Shown piece by piece: positions 57,201 to 63,091 of a stretch of DNA of 64,000 nucleotides; position 1 is the first letter of the stretch, and every line of letters starts with the position of its first letter. Under the pieces are notes generated by a model. It was not told where the DNA came from. It ran no database searches and saw only the letters and a program-made list of their open reading frames with translations. Position numbers and translations under genes: made by a program. The stretch covers positions 793,199 to 857,198 of the forward strand of contig VZQC01005718.1 of assembly GCA_009823505.1 (NCBI GenBank), written 5' to 3'. This DNA is from Rhizomys pruinosus. Taxonomy: Eukaryota > Chordata > Mammalia > Rodentia > Spalacidae.

Positions 57201-59039
57201 CTGGGAACCAAGCTGGTCCTCTGAAAGAACAGCAAGTAATTTAACTGCTGAGTCATCTTTCTAGCCCTTCTCTTTAAAATTCTAACTCCACATAGTCTCC
57301 AAATAGTCATATTCCAGGTCCTGGATGTTAGGGCTTCAACATTTTTAACATTTGAGTTCTCAGGGTACAGTAATCATTTATATTATCTGATGTTGTAATT
57401 CCATCCCCTCCAATGAATAGACAAGAGAGTTTCATAGCCCACTGTAGCATTTCCTCTCCCCCCACCACTCTGAAATCTAGAAATAATTAATAGAAGGTAA
57501 TTATGGATCAAGTAGTTGTCATTATTAACATAAACTCATTAACACCTTCTACTTGTGCCTTTATCCCCACACTCAGGAGGCAGAGGCAGGCTGCCTCTTA
57601 AGATTAAGGCCCCCCTGGTCTGCATAGCAAGCTCCAGGTCAGCTGGGGCTACAGGGAGACTTGTCTTAAAAAAAAAAAAAAAAAAGCCTGCTTCACGGGT
57701 TGGTTGCCCTACAAGCAATATGTTGCAGCCATGGTCATTTTCACCATGTAGCTGTGGCAGGACAAGGTTTACAAGAATTCACCTGGCTAGAATGAAGCTA
57801 GAGAGCCAAGAGGAGAGATGAGCTTTGATGCCCATCCTGTACCCATTTGAGCCATTTTAGGTTCAAGTCCCACTCCTCCTACCCTTCTCCCTTGCACAGC
57901 TCCCTGTGGTTGTCAGGTGTGTAACATAAACATTACAGTATTGGCTAGAGTCCAGGAACAAAGGACGCTGTGCACACAAGGCTAGTGGGGTCTCTGTAAG
58001 TAAAATGAGGTATAAGGTGAGGTGTGTCAAGACTTTATACCAATTCTTGAGAGAATTTAAATGTGTTGAGAATGAGAGATTAGCAGGGAAGCAAGAAGCT
58101 TAAAAAGATAGGTACTACCAAGAACCTGGGCAGGGCAGCCAAGGACTGCAGGATCAGGAAGGAGCACTGCGGCTCCTTCTCCCGTGGGGTTTCTGAACAT
58201 GCAGTTGAACCTTTCTGGGTAGGTTTCCTAGGGGCTAAAATGGGAAGTAGTCTTGGTAGTGCCACTGATCACACTGGTTTCCTGGACCAGGAGGTGACCC
58301 GCCATCCCTAAAGAACGTCTTGGACCAGGAGGTGACCATTGAGATCGTGCTGTCCAGCTCTGGGGATGAGGACTCCCAGCATGGCCCATACTGCACGGAG
58401 GATCTGAGGAGCCCTACAGAAAAACCCCATGGACACACCACCCGTCAGAGCAGTGCTGAGGTTGGGGGCGAGGTGCAAACCTCACAGAAGTCCTATGTGT
58501 GTCCGAACTGTGGGAAGATCTTCCGCTGGAGGGTCAATTTCATCCGACACCTGCGCAGCCGCAGGGAGCAGAAGCCGCATGAGTGCTCAGTGTGTGGCGA
58601 GCTGTTCAGTGATAGCGAGGACCTGGATGGGCACCTGGAGATCCATGAGGCCCAGAAGCCCTACAGGTGCAGCACCTGTGGTAAGAGCTTCCGCCTCAAC
58701 TCACACCTGATCTCCCACCGGCGTTCCCACCTACATCCAGATAAACAGCAGCCAGTGCAGAAGAGCGAAGAGGGTGCATTGGAGACAGAGGGCGCCGGTG
58801 CCCAGGCCTTGTTAGAGAAGAGCAAGGCCAAGCTGGGCCTCCAGTGCGGGGACTGTGGGAAGGGCTTTCAGAGGCATGACCAGCTGGTGAGACATCGCAG
58901 TCACTGCCACCTGAAGGATGAGGTCCGCCCCCTCCAATGTCGGTACTGTGTCAAAACTTTCCGGCAGAATTACGACCTTCTCCGCCATGAGCGCCTGCAC
59001 ATGAAGCGTCGCTCCAAGCAGGCTCTGAACTCCTACTGA
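22465..59039 (+). CDS. Zfp496: ZNF496/Zfp496 (NIZP1, ZKSCAN17) SCAN-KRAB-zinc finger repressor, spliced
   Basis: Seven coding exons are joined: 22465-22854, 23137-23308, 27402-27478, 36768-36900, 37434-37541, 38508-38621 and 58291-59039. This totals 1743 nt, or 580 residues plus TGA, close to the human protein's length as I remember it. Every junction is GT-AG and phases agree (0,1,0,1,1,1). Domains: SCAN at about 41-123, KRAB-like box at about 214-257, C2HR finger at 402-422, C2H2 fingers at 430-450, 458-478, 517-538 and 548-568. I recognise the family from the N-terminus ([18 protein letters not shown]), KRAB segment and C-terminus ([11 protein letters not shown]). The family's known role is a nuclear transcriptional repressor that recruits the histone methyltransferase NSD1 through the C2HR finger; JARID2 interaction is also reported. 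SCAN mediates dimerisation. Start choice: ATG has A at -3 and an in-frame TGA lies at 22444-22446. Splicing is inferred from sequence and family, not from transcripts. Confidence 0.95.
23137..23308 (+). CDS. Zfp496: Zfp496 coding exon, acidic linker
   Basis: Acceptor ggattgcag precedes 23137 and the donor is gtatgc at 23309. It encodes residues 131-188 (last codon split, phase 1), starting [18 protein letters not shown]. It is an acidic, glutamine- and proline-rich linker typical of the segment after SCAN in ZKSCAN proteins, with no catalytic or binding motif. Confidence 0.9.
23309..24036. other. intron, mostly unique
   Basis: No element seen except a weak antisense B1-like piece at about 23896-23975. 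Confidence 0.4.
24037..24259 (-). mobile_element. B2 SINE
   Basis: tattgtctgcatgtgtgtac to gagccagttctccagccc; diverged. Confidence 0.82.
24503..24660 (-). mobile_element. B1 SINE
   Basis: ggtctttttcagacagggtc to acatgcctggc; moderately diverged. Confidence 0.85.
24722..24805 (+). mobile_element. ID-like SINE
   Basis: gagctgtagctcagtggtag carries the tRNA-Ala-like box A of ID elements, with an A-rich tail ttaaaaataaaag. Confidence 0.7.
24818..25075 (+). mobile_element. B2 SINE, internal-duplication subfamily
   Basis: Full-length, near-consensus. Flanking aataaaagctttctg repeats support target duplication (about 24806 and 25077). Confidence 0.95.
25093..25345 (+). mobile_element. B2 SINE, internal-duplication subfamily
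   Basis: A second full-length B2 with an AAAT-type tail. aagctttctgtttg recurs at about 25081 and 25337, so it inserted next to the previous B2. Confidence 0.95.
25455..25552 (-). mobile_element. old B1 SINE
   Basis: cagcctcctaaaagctacaa and tagcccaggctggcctcac. Confidence 0.5.
25938..26216 (-). mobile_element. B2-type SINE expanded by GT microsatellite
   Basis: (GT)n at about 25961-26031, a duplicated piece (tggatcctccagaaccagag, then tggatcccccagaaccagag) separated by a second GT run, then the B2 antisense head. Confidence 0.8.
26230..26790 (-). mobile_element. old L1 fragment, antisense
   Basis: tttatccatttatctgttga and ccacattcccactgacaata are typical of antisense L1 3' regions. Confidence 0.65.
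26812..26996 (-). mobile_element. B3-like SINE with (TG)n
   Basis: (TG)n at about 26815-26853 then gtcagaggacaaatttagga. Confidence 0.6.
27402..27478 (+). CDS. Zfp496: Zfp496 coding exon, short linker
   Basis: This 77-nt exon lies between tatctctttcag and gtgagtg. The split codon plus residues 188-213 read [17 protein letters not shown] followed by PVTTCQLPP. It restores phase 0 before the KRAB exon. A micro-exon this size is easy to miss; the match to the family linker and frame agreement support it. Confidence 0.88.
27479..28215. other. intron, mostly unique
   Basis: No repeat or exon recognised. Confidence 0.4.
28246..28590 (-). pseudogene. retroposed mRNA 3' UTR fragment, parent unidentified
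   Basis: Oligo-T at 28246-28257, and a reverse-strand AATAAA a little inside (complement at about 28284-28289), show an inserted cDNA of an mRNA 3' end in minus orientation. A 27-bp identical direct repeat flanks the insert (28219-28245 and 28653-28679). I do not recognise the parent mRNA. The 5' end of the cDNA abuts an inverted copy of the target site. Confidence 0.75.
28591..28717. repeat. perfect 58-bp inverted repeat with 11-bp loop
   Basis: The left arm 28591-28648 is the exact reverse complement of the right arm 28660-28717. The loop is gaaaaaaatta. The right arm is host sequence, because its start lies in the target duplication. The left arm is the 5' end of the retroposed insert. 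Confidence 0.93.
28884..29022 (-). mobile_element. B1 SINE
   Basis: ggactctttttgagatagtc to accaccacacctagc. Confidence 0.85.
29142..29303 (+). mobile_element. B1 SINE
   Basis: gccgggtgtggtggtgccca with oligo-A tail. The flanking aatggacaatctag / aatggccaatctag is the target duplication. Confidence 0.92.
29637..29803 (+). mobile_element. B1 SINE
   Basis: gagctgagcattgtggccca to aaaaagctaaaaaa. Confidence 0.85.
29812..29990 (+). mobile_element. B3-like SINE
   Basis: gatttggagcttgtaagatg, atctaaatttgatccctgga and tail acacaaataaatg. Confidence 0.65.
30010..30151 (-). mobile_element. B1 SINE with clear target duplication
   Basis: aaaagttttgttactttt flanks both sides (about 29994-30011 and 30152-30169). 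Confidence 0.93.
30250..30437 (-). mobile_element. old B2 SINE
   Basis: tttatgtgtatttgtgtgtg to gctgagccatctttctagcc. Confidence 0.65.
30440..30600 (-). mobile_element. old B1 SINE
   Basis: attctgtagcccagactgcc to caccattcctggct. Confidence 0.65.
31815..32100 (-). mobile_element. B3-like SINE with a tandemly duplicated (GT)n-body unit
   Basis: (GT)n followed by tagctcagaggacaactttg and the next ~80 bp occurs twice (about 31829-31950 and 31951-32066), almost identical. Confidence 0.9.
32191..32515 (+). mobile_element. B2 SINE, internal-duplication subfamily, very long poly(A)
   Basis: Full-length with about 75 A (32440-32515) and an N at 32423. The target duplication gaaatgaacagatcttt at about 32175 and 32516 is intact, so it is recent. 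Confidence 0.95.
32700..33540. other. intron, mostly unique
   Basis: A short B1-like piece lies just before (32625-32690). Nothing else recognised. Confidence 0.4.
33545..33650 (+). mobile_element. 7SL-derived monomer (PB1/FLAM-like)
   Basis: tggtcccagctactcaggag followed by gctgaagcaagaagattgct keeps the 7SL/Alu-like text that B1 has lost, so it is an ancient monomer. Confidence 0.65.
33655..33785 (+). mobile_element. old B1 SINE
   Basis: ccagtgtgatggcacagtcc to gtccctgtctcagac. Confidence 0.6.
33814..34062 (+). mobile_element. B2 SINE without internal duplication, (AAAT)n tail
   Basis: The target duplication aaataccacatcc lies at both ends (33801-33813 and about 34059-34071). Confidence 0.95.
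34271..34425 (+). mobile_element. B1 SINE
   Basis: gctgggcatggtggaacaca to the A-rich tail. Confidence 0.9.
34696..34941 (-). mobile_element. composite SINE: B2 head fused to B1 (copy 1 of 5)
   Basis: Antisense B1 (34699-34840) passes directly into the antisense 5' ~100 nt of B2 at cacgcccagcttaaagatgg, with no B2 3' half. Confidence 0.85.
34965..35191 (-). mobile_element. B2 SINE without internal duplication
   Basis: gtgtatgaatgtactgtctg to gctaggccagccctctagccc. Confidence 0.92.
35405..36235. other. intron, mostly unique
   Basis: An ID-like fragment may lie just before (about 35345-35405, gtcctgggtttgatccccag). Nothing else recognised. Confidence 0.4.
36240..36376 (+). mobile_element. 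B1 SINE
   Basis: gccgggcatggtggcacacg with a ~10-nt deletion; target duplication aatcttcccttca at both ends. Confidence 0.92.
36768..36900 (+). CDS. Zfp496: Zfp496 coding exon, divergent KRAB box
   Basis: The exon lies between ctttcag and gtaagag and encodes residues 214-258. The KRAB-A-like core reads [20 protein letters not shown] then [15 protein letters not shown]. The usual VTFEDVAVxFxxEEWxxLdPaQ pattern is recognisable, but the LYRDVMLENY part is replaced by [11 protein letters not shown]. Such divergent KRAB boxes in old SCAN-KRAB proteins often fail to bind TRIM28/KAP1 (family knowledge), so repression may depend more on NSD1. Confidence 0.92.
36901..37433. other. intron, unique sequence
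   Basis: No repeat or exon recognised. Confidence 0.4.
37434..37541 (+). CDS. Zfp496: Zfp496 coding exon, acidic linker after KRAB
   Basis: The acceptor is tgtgaatag and the donor follows ctgcttag (gtgagtg at 37542). It encodes residues 258-294, with [20 protein letters not shown] at its start. It is acidic and proline-rich with no recognised domain. Phase 1 at both ends matches its neighbours. Confidence 0.88.
   Translation: MILHPNQTSPQKKRMGHGFQSCWIFRVKKYPRSPA
37980..38080 (+). repeat. (TG)n with duplicated flank
   Basis: gcctatatactggtactatg and gcctatatactggtgctatg flank the TG run at about 38023-38053, a local duplication. Confidence 0.85.
38508..38621 (+). CDS. Zfp496: Zfp496 coding exon, charged linker
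   Basis: The acceptor is ctttggaaag and the donor gtgagga at 38622. It encodes residues 294-332, including [20 protein letters not shown]. It is a charged segment that may form a short helix. It precedes a 19.7-kb repeat-filled intron. Confidence 0.88.
39133..39270 (-). mobile_element. B1 SINE
   Basis: gacacaggtctccccctata to gctgtgcactatcacaccca. Confidence 0.8.
39887..40473 (-). mobile_element. array of three antisense B1 SINEs
   Basis: Copies at about 39887-40041, 40056-40226 and 40298-40473. The last two have their own target duplications (atatgttgaactttt / atatattgaactttt; agttatacagtt twice). Confidence 0.92.
40493..40858 (-). mobile_element. B2 SINE interrupted by a sense B1
   Basis: The B2 body at 40493-40650 resumes at 40817-40858. 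The B1 (about 40652-40816, + strand) is flanked by the duplication agagcataag. Confidence 0.88.
43340..43477 (-). mobile_element. B1 SINE in L1
   Basis: The target duplication gatgttgaacactttt flanks it (about 43327 and 43477). Confidence 0.92.
43811..44065 (-). mobile_element. composite SINE: B2 head fused to B1 (copy 2 of 5)
   Basis: B1 antisense, then agcactaaagatgattcttagc and the B2 head. The target duplication cctatacctatatttt / cctacacctatatctt (43795-43810, 44066-44081) brackets the whole composite, so it inserted as one unit into L1. Confidence 0.92.
44165..44278 (-). mobile_element. B1 SINE, truncated
   Basis: Ends within gaactcacaaagatccacct; the 5' third of B1 is missing. Confidence 0.85.
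44505..44660 (-). mobile_element. B1 SINE
   Basis: tttttgagacagggtcttcc to accaccacacccagc. Confidence 0.88.
44719..44873 (-). mobile_element. B1 SINE
   Basis: The target duplication ctaggactttt (about 44716 and 44877) brackets it. Confidence 0.9.
46126..47631 (+). pseudogene. UQCRC1 processed pseudogene
   Basis: This is an intronless copy of the mRNA for mitochondrial complex III core protein 1. Recognisable segments are the start (MAASSLCQW from 46138), [32 protein letters not shown], then later [16 protein letters not shown] and CEDISHT. It is broken by frameshifts and in-frame stops, for example TAA at 46616 and TAG at 46640. It ends with AATAAA at 47608 and an A-rich tail. An 11-bp target-site duplication (aaagtatattc, 46115-46125 and 47632-47642) flanks it, inside an antisense L1. 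No function is expected. Confidence 0.93.
47920..48444 (+). mobile_element. composite SINE: B2 head fused to B1 (copy 3 of 5), interrupted by a full B2
   Basis: The B2 head at 47920-48018 continues as B1 at 48290-48444. A complete B2 (48019-48277, internal-duplication type) sits between, flanked by its own duplication aagaaccatctt. The outer duplication aatatcttcttggtt (47905-47919, 48445-48459) brackets everything. Confidence 0.92.
48512..48737 (-). mobile_element. B2 SINE without internal duplication
   Basis: tttaatgtgtatgtatgagt to ctgagccatctctccagcc, in L1; gaagtct flanks. Confidence 0.9.
48896..49131 (-). mobile_element. B2 SINE, internal-duplication subfamily
   Basis: ggaactggagttctcctgga marks the duplicated unit. 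Confidence 0.9.
49229..49465 (+). mobile_element. B2 SINE without internal duplication
   Basis: ggggctggagagatggctca to the AAT-rich tail; flanking tagatattg repeats. Confidence 0.92.
50229..50385 (-). mobile_element. B1 SINE
   Basis: Near-consensus antisense B1 from oligo-T to ccacacccggc. Confidence 0.92.
50490..50570 (+). mobile_element. B1 SINE, 3'-truncated
   Basis: gagccaggcttggtggtaca to gagttcaaggcctccc, then it changes to GGGA repeat. Confidence 0.8.
50571..51262 (+). repeat. purine microsatellites with 197-N gap
   Basis: GGGA/GAAA repeats flank the 18S fragment. GAAA at 50864-50883, gap 50884-51080, GGAA from 51081, then GAAA to about 51206 and GGGA to 51262. The long open frame through it is compositional. 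Confidence 0.92.
50618..50803 (+). pseudogene. 18S rRNA fragment (3' domain), near-identical
   Basis: About 186 bp match the 3' part of mammalian 18S rRNA from memory, beginning cccaacttcttagagggaca and including gatgcccttagatgtccggg and ggggatcggggattg. I noticed only two substitutions: t for g at about 50760 and a for c at about 50778. It stops abruptly at homopolymer T/A (50804-50826). It lies between a truncated B1/GGGA-repeat and the purine microsatellite and gap. It may be a recent retroposed fragment or an assembly join. Confidence 0.9.
51263..52055. other. intron, no gene seen
   Basis: Unique sequence; nothing recognised. Confidence 0.4.
52060..52304 (-). mobile_element. composite SINE: B2 head fused to B1 (copy 4 of 5)
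   Basis: The junction is cacacccagcttaaagacca. The short flanking repeat ataagagt (51980 and 52306) supports insertion as one unit, the oligo-T/GTT tract being its tail. Confidence 0.87.
52305..52985. other. intron, CA-rich then unique
   Basis: CACA/ACCA-rich at 52340-52480; (GTTT)n at about 52970-53002. No gene seen. Confidence 0.4.
53003..53138 (-). mobile_element. old B1 SINE
   Basis: gagacagggtctatgtaccc to gggccaccacctggtttg. Confidence 0.7.
53325..53469 (-). mobile_element. B1 SINE with internal deletion
   Basis: cattttgagacaaggtcttc to gtgccaccacacccagctt. Confidence 0.82.
53578..53670 (+). mobile_element. 7SL-derived monomer (PB1-like)
   Basis: gcctgtagtctcagcttcag and ggcttgagcccaggggttta retain Alu-like text. 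Confidence 0.55.
53735..53963 (-). mobile_element. B2 SINE, internal-duplication subfamily
   Basis: gtatgaatgtactgtctgca to gctaggccatctctccagccc; flanking ccaaactc repeats. Confidence 0.93.
54005..54130 (+). mobile_element. B1 SINE, diverged
   Basis: gcctggcatggtggtatatc to gtgagaccctgtctc. Confidence 0.8.
54131..54940. other. intron, mostly unique
   Basis: No element recognised. Confidence 0.4.
54945..55232 (-). mobile_element. old B3-like SINE split by an old B1
   Basis: gaggccagagggcaacctca, a B1-like piece (ctactaggattacaagtgtc), then tgactgagccatgtctccag. Confidence 0.55.
55240..56060. other. intron with ancient repeat fossils
   Basis: 55320-55400 and 55850-56040 resemble old mammalian LTR or DNA-transposon repeats I cannot assign. 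Confidence 0.35.
56070..56174 (-). mobile_element. B2 SINE fragment
   Basis: ttctgtatgtgtacgaatgt to gtcagaagtgggtgtcggat, then abrupt end. Confidence 0.85.
56214..56471 (+). mobile_element. B2 SINE, internal-duplication subfamily
   Basis: Full-length; target duplication atgccagttac / acgccagttac. Confidence 0.95.
56483..56712 (+). mobile_element. B2 SINE, diverged
   Basis: gggctggagagatgactccg; the flanking ccagttaca at 56473 and 56722 reuses the same target motif as the preceding B2. Confidence 0.9.
57085..57268 (-). mobile_element. old B2 SINE
   Basis: tggaggccagcatacggcat to tgagtcatctttctagccc. An ID-like antisense piece lies at about 56930-57000. Confidence 0.7.
57555..57686 (+). mobile_element. 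B1 SINE
   Basis: tgcctttatccccacactca to ctacagggagacttgtctt. Confidence 0.82.
57690..58290. other. intron end before last exon, unique
   Basis: No repeat seen. Confidence 0.4.
58291..59039 (+). CDS. Zfp496: Zfp496 last coding exon: C2HR finger plus four C2H2 fingers
   Basis: The acceptor tcctggaccag ends at 58290; stop TGA is at 59037-59039. It encodes residues 332-580. Finger 1 has C402, C405, H418 and arginine at 422 in place of the last histidine (C2HR), the form that binds the tandem PHD domain of NSD1 rather than DNA. Fingers 2-5 are C430/C433/H446/H450, C458/C461/H474/H478, C517/C520/H533/H538 and C548/C551/H564/H568. The finger-3/4 linker is long (about 38 residues), so fingers 2-3 and 4-5 may act as two units. 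A basic tail KRRSK could aid nuclear import. Confidence 0.96.
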
Positions 59040-60675
59040 GCCCAATGTGGCCCCACAAGCTCAACCTCCCTCCTCCCAGGACAGCCCACACCACCCGCCC
59101 TTTGCTCTCAGGTAGTGTCCCAATTCTGGTGCCGTGACGCCTCCCCAGATAGAAAGTGGCCACCTGAGCATTCCTTACTTCCATCAAACCCAGGGAGGCA
59201 AGGCTACGTAAGCCTCGAGGTCTGCATCTTCAGGGCTCCCAGCCACTGCTCCAACCCTCGGATTGAGTGGGTGGCCCCCATCACAGTGACCTCTTGTTCA
59301 CTGTACAGCCCTCAGTACATTCAGTCCCAACCTAGCCTGTCCCAGTACCAGACCCCAAAGTTCTGGGGCAGTGGGAAGCGGGATACTGAGATGATGATGG
59401 CAGAATAGACTGGGGTGGGGAGTGGACAGTGAGGAGTCAGCCAAAATCAAGCCCTGTCCTCAGAAATCCGCCCCAGGTCACCATGTCCAGAGTAGGGGGA
59501 ATTTTTATGAGACCTCATTTGGCCTAGCCACAGATTGCCTATGGACGAGGAGCTCACATTTGAAGAGTTCACACACCTACCCAAACATTTCTTCTTTGTA
59601 TCCCAAAGGCCCTTGATAAGTGTGGGATCAAAGCTGCATTGTCACCACTTCAGTTCTTTCCCAACTCTATTTTAGGAATTTGGAGTTGAGTTCCCAAGGT
59701 GATCTGAGCCCTAGGACAGAAGCTTCAATGAAGTCATGTCCTCCATGGGCATTAGCTCCAAGGCCATTTGTGTGGTGTCCTAGCACTGTTGTAATGAGTA
59801 CCAAACACAGTGCTGGGGGCTGTAAGGCCCAGGTCTGGTGTCAGCAGGGTTGTTTTTTTTGTTTTTTTTTCTTGAGGCTGAAAGAAGGAATCATCCAGGC
59901 TTCAGTCCTGGGTCTCATAGTTGCCAACCATTGTTTAGGCTCCTGTGCTTATACAAGCATCTCTCCATCTTCGTTTTCAAACTTCCCTTTGTACATGAAC
60001 ACCAGTCTTTTGATTTGTACCCACCCTGCCTACACTAGCAGAACCCCTCCTGTATCTGGAGTGGCCATTTCCAAGTAGTCACATCCTGAGGTACTGGGAG
60101 TAAACTTCAACATTGGGGTTTGAGGGAACATGGTTCGGGCCACAACTCCAGATAATTCTGTGGTGCTGCTGTCACACCTGACTTGGATGAGCCAGTGGAA
60201 ACTCGGCTTACTTGCCAGTCCATTGAAGATTGGGTTCAATCCCAGGTGTCTGCTTTCAGAGTTGCTGTCATCTCCAAGGAAGAATCTTCATCCGTGGCCT
60301 TAAAGTTCAGAGCCTGAGATTCTGGACTGTGAGTGACTGACAGTTAATAGGAAACCTCAAGTGTGGTCTGACTGTCCTGGCACACTGGTGTTGACCAGGC
60401 TCAGTGATAAGGGTGTTGGACCTGAGGTGTGGCTGTGGCTAGACCTCAGAACCCTCAGGCTGGCTGGTAGACTGTCAGCTCTCAGCAGTCAGGAAACCTG
60501 GGAAAATGAATGCAAGGCCTTTGGTGCTCCTTTTGATTTTTACAGATTTTAAAGAAGCCTCTGCTCTGGACCCAATCAAAAAGTTTTAAGACTTTGTAAT
60601 GAAATTTCTATTTCTGGGTCAGTGCATTACCCAGGAATAGTAAATGCAATAAAACATTTGCTCACACCTTGAACA
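59040..60675 (+). other. Zfp496: Zfp496 3' UTR
   Basis: About 1.6 kb of repeat-poor sequence follows the stop codon. It ends near a canonical AATAAA at 60648-60653 with a GT/T-rich downstream element at about 60685-60750. The absence of SINEs contrasts with flanking DNA and fits an exon under constraint. The cleavage site is estimated. Confidence 0.75.
60648..60653 (+). terminator. Zfp496: poly(A) signal of Zfp496
   Basis: AATAAA, with cleavage expected about 15-25 nt downstream and GT-rich sequence beyond. Confidence 0.7.
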
Positions 60676-60894
60676 AAAAAATAAATTGTTGAAGTTCTTA
60701 GTTTCTAATTTGGTTTGGTTTTTTTGTTGTTTGTTTTTGTTTTTTTCTTTCAGCCTATCTAGAAGAAAACAAAGTCTCTGCATGATCCTTCTCTGCCCCT
60801 GTACTTATGGCCCTGGAGGTTTCTCCATGTGCTTTGACAGTTATCTAAAAGGGGGACATGGTGCTACTCGCTGATGTATTTTCGGGTTTGTTTT

Positions 60895-61045
60895 GTTTGG
60901 GGGGGACAGTTGACATAGGCTTTCTCTAACCTCATCTGGCCTGGAGCTCACTGCATAGAACAGGCTTGCATAGATCTCACAGAGAGTAGCCTGACTCTAC
61001 CTCCCAAAGGCTGGGATTTAAGGTGTGCACCACCATGCCCTGCTC
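60895..61045 (-). mobile_element. old B1 SINE
   Basis: cctggagctcactgcataga to accaccatgccctgctc. Confidence 0.7.
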
Positions 61046-61505
61046 ACTGGTGTGTTTGACACACAAATCATAAGTAAAAGCACAGAGGATACCAAGAAAG
61101 CAAGCCTGTGAGGGAAGTGTCCTGAGTGCCCACCAAACACTGCCAAGGAGCTTCCATTTCTGATAAAAGGCCCACCGGGATACCTTCATAATTGGAAGAT
61201 CACTTTTGCCCAAGGAATTAGAAGCCCTACTGGGTGATGCAGCTCAAATCCCAGGTTTCTCCCCTCAGGAGTAGGTAGGACTTAAATGTTGTGAGAAACA
61301 GTCCCAACCCTCCCACTTGACCTTTGTCTGCCTTCTGGCTATTGATGCTTGTGATCTCAGCTGAGAATAGCCCCTCCATCTCAGCAGCCCACAGAAAGCA
61401 GCACCTTGCCACATCTAAGAACCATGTTCCCCTGATGCCTTGGCATCCCCACAGTTTAGGTGCGGTGCATACTAAAAACTCACTGAATTGAAGATTTGTG
61501 TTACT
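61046..61505. other. downstream flank, no gene seen
   Basis: Unique sequence; nothing recognised. Confidence 0.4.
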
Positions 61506-61514
61506 AATAGTGCA

Positions 61515-61625
61515 TGAAGCTGGGCATGGCACCACAGACCTATATGCCCAGTAACTCAAGAGATAAAAGCAGGAGGATCCCAAATTCAAGTCCTGTGGGC
61601 TATAGAGGGAGTTCTACATCACTCA
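61515..61625 (+). mobile_element. old B1 SINE
   Basis: gaagctgggcatggcaccac, diverged. Confidence 0.6.
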
Positions 61626-61639
61626 AGTAATTTAGAGTT

Positions 61640-61782
61640 TTATGTCAATGAAGGCCAGAAAAGGGCAATGGAACTGGAGTTATGAATGATTAGCCAAAAT
61701 GTGGGTGCTGGCTGGGACTGAAACTCAGGTCCTCTGCAAGAGCAGTCAGTGCTCTTGACCACTAAACCATCTCTCCAGCCTC
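61640..61782 (-). mobile_element. old B2 SINE
   Basis: aaggccagaaaagggcaatg to aaaccatctctccagcc. Confidence 0.75.
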
Positions 61783-61807
61783 TTCCTCCCACCCACCAAA
61801 ATTGAAA

Positions 61808-61892
61808 GTGGGGATATAGCTTGGTAATAAAGCAATTGCCTGGCATGTACTAGGCCCTGGCCTCAGTCCCTAATACCACAAAATAAAAAGCA
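61808..61892 (+). mobile_element. ID-like SINE
   Basis: gtggggatatagcttggtaa, gcaattgcctggcatgtact and an A-rich tail. Confidence 0.75.
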
Positions 61893-62304
61893 TTTGAGGC
61901 CATGAGTGGTGACAGTCAGATGAGAGGCTTTTGAGGCCTTAGCTGACTCCAGACCTGATAAGAGGGGAAGTAACTGCTTCTGGGGATGGAGTGGGTGGTT
62001 ATGATTCCAATCACACCTGAGGTTCTACTCAGCCTTAATTTGTCCTGTCCATTATCTCCCTAACACACCCCAGGTTAGAAAAACAAAAGAGACCAGTGCC
62101 TTTTTCACTCCTAAGTCATCTAGTGGCACAAGTCAATGAGAAGATTATTAAGTCCAAGCTTGTGGACATCTGGTCCAAGGGCCTTCTACATGTTGGTTTC
62201 CCCTCAGCCAAAAGCAGAGTTTAGATCAGGAATTAGGAGGAAATGGTGATAATTTCTATCACTTTGAGGATTGCATCAAACTGCAGAGTTTTCTGTTTTT
62301 TTGT

Positions 62305-62392
62305 GTTTTTTTTTCAGTACTAGTGATTGTGATCCAGGACCTCTCACTTGCTAGACAGGCACCCTACCATTTAGCTACTTCCCCATCTCCAT
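62305..62392 (-). mobile_element. ID-like SINE
   Basis: tgatccaggacctctcactt and ctaccatttagctacttccc. Confidence 0.6.
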
Positions 62393-62439
62393 TTTTTTGG
62401 TTGGTTTGATTGGTTGGTTGGTTGGTTGGTTTTTTGTTT

Positions 62440-62680
62440 TGTTTTTGTCTTTTTGAGACAGGGTCTCCCTATAGCCCCAGCTGGCCTGGAACCCATCATG
62501 TAGACCAGGCTGGACTTGAACTCACAGAGATCTGCCTGCCTCTGCCTCCCCAGTGCTAGGATTAAAGGTGTGCGCCACCACACTGGGCTTAAAGACCACT
62601 CTTAGCCACCATATGGGTGCTGGGAATTGAACCTGGATCCTCTGCAAGAGCAGTTAACCGCTGAGCTATCTCTCCAGCCC
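62440..62680 (-). mobile_element. composite SINE: B2 head fused to B1 (copy 5 of 5)
   Basis: The junction is cacactgggcttaaagacca. No clear target duplication, because both flanks are T-rich. Confidence 0.82.
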
Positions 62681-62684
62681 TATT

Positions 62685-62896
62685 TTTTTTTTTTTTTATG
62701 TGTATGGAAGTATTGCCTGCATGCAAATGCACCTATGTCATACAATGCTGCAAAGATCAGAAGAGGACAGTGGATTCCCATGGAACAGGAATTACAGATG
62801 GTTGTCAGTCGCCATGTGGGTGCTGGGAATCAAACCTTGGTCCTCTGCAGAGGCAGCCAATGCTCCTAACTGCTGAACCATCTCTCCACCCCTAGC
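62685..62896 (-). mobile_element. B2 SINE, diverged
   Basis: tttttatgtgtatggaagta to tgaaccatctctccacccc. Confidence 0.88.
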
Positions 62897-62912
62897 TCCA
62901 TGTTTACTTTTT

Positions 62913-63074
62913 TTTTTTTTTTTTTTTTTTGGTCTTTTCGAGACAGGGTCTCCCTGTAGCCCCAGCTGTCCTGGGACTCACTCTGTAGACTAGGCTGGCC
63001 TTGAACTCACAAAGATCCGCCTGCCTCTGCCTCCCGAGTGCTAGGATTAAAGGTGTGCGCCACCACGCCCGGCC
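62913..63074 (-). mobile_element. B1 SINE with clear target duplication
   Basis: gctccatgtttactttt occurs on both sides (about 62896 and 63075). Confidence 0.94.
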
Positions 63075-63091
63075 GCTCCATGTTTACTTTT

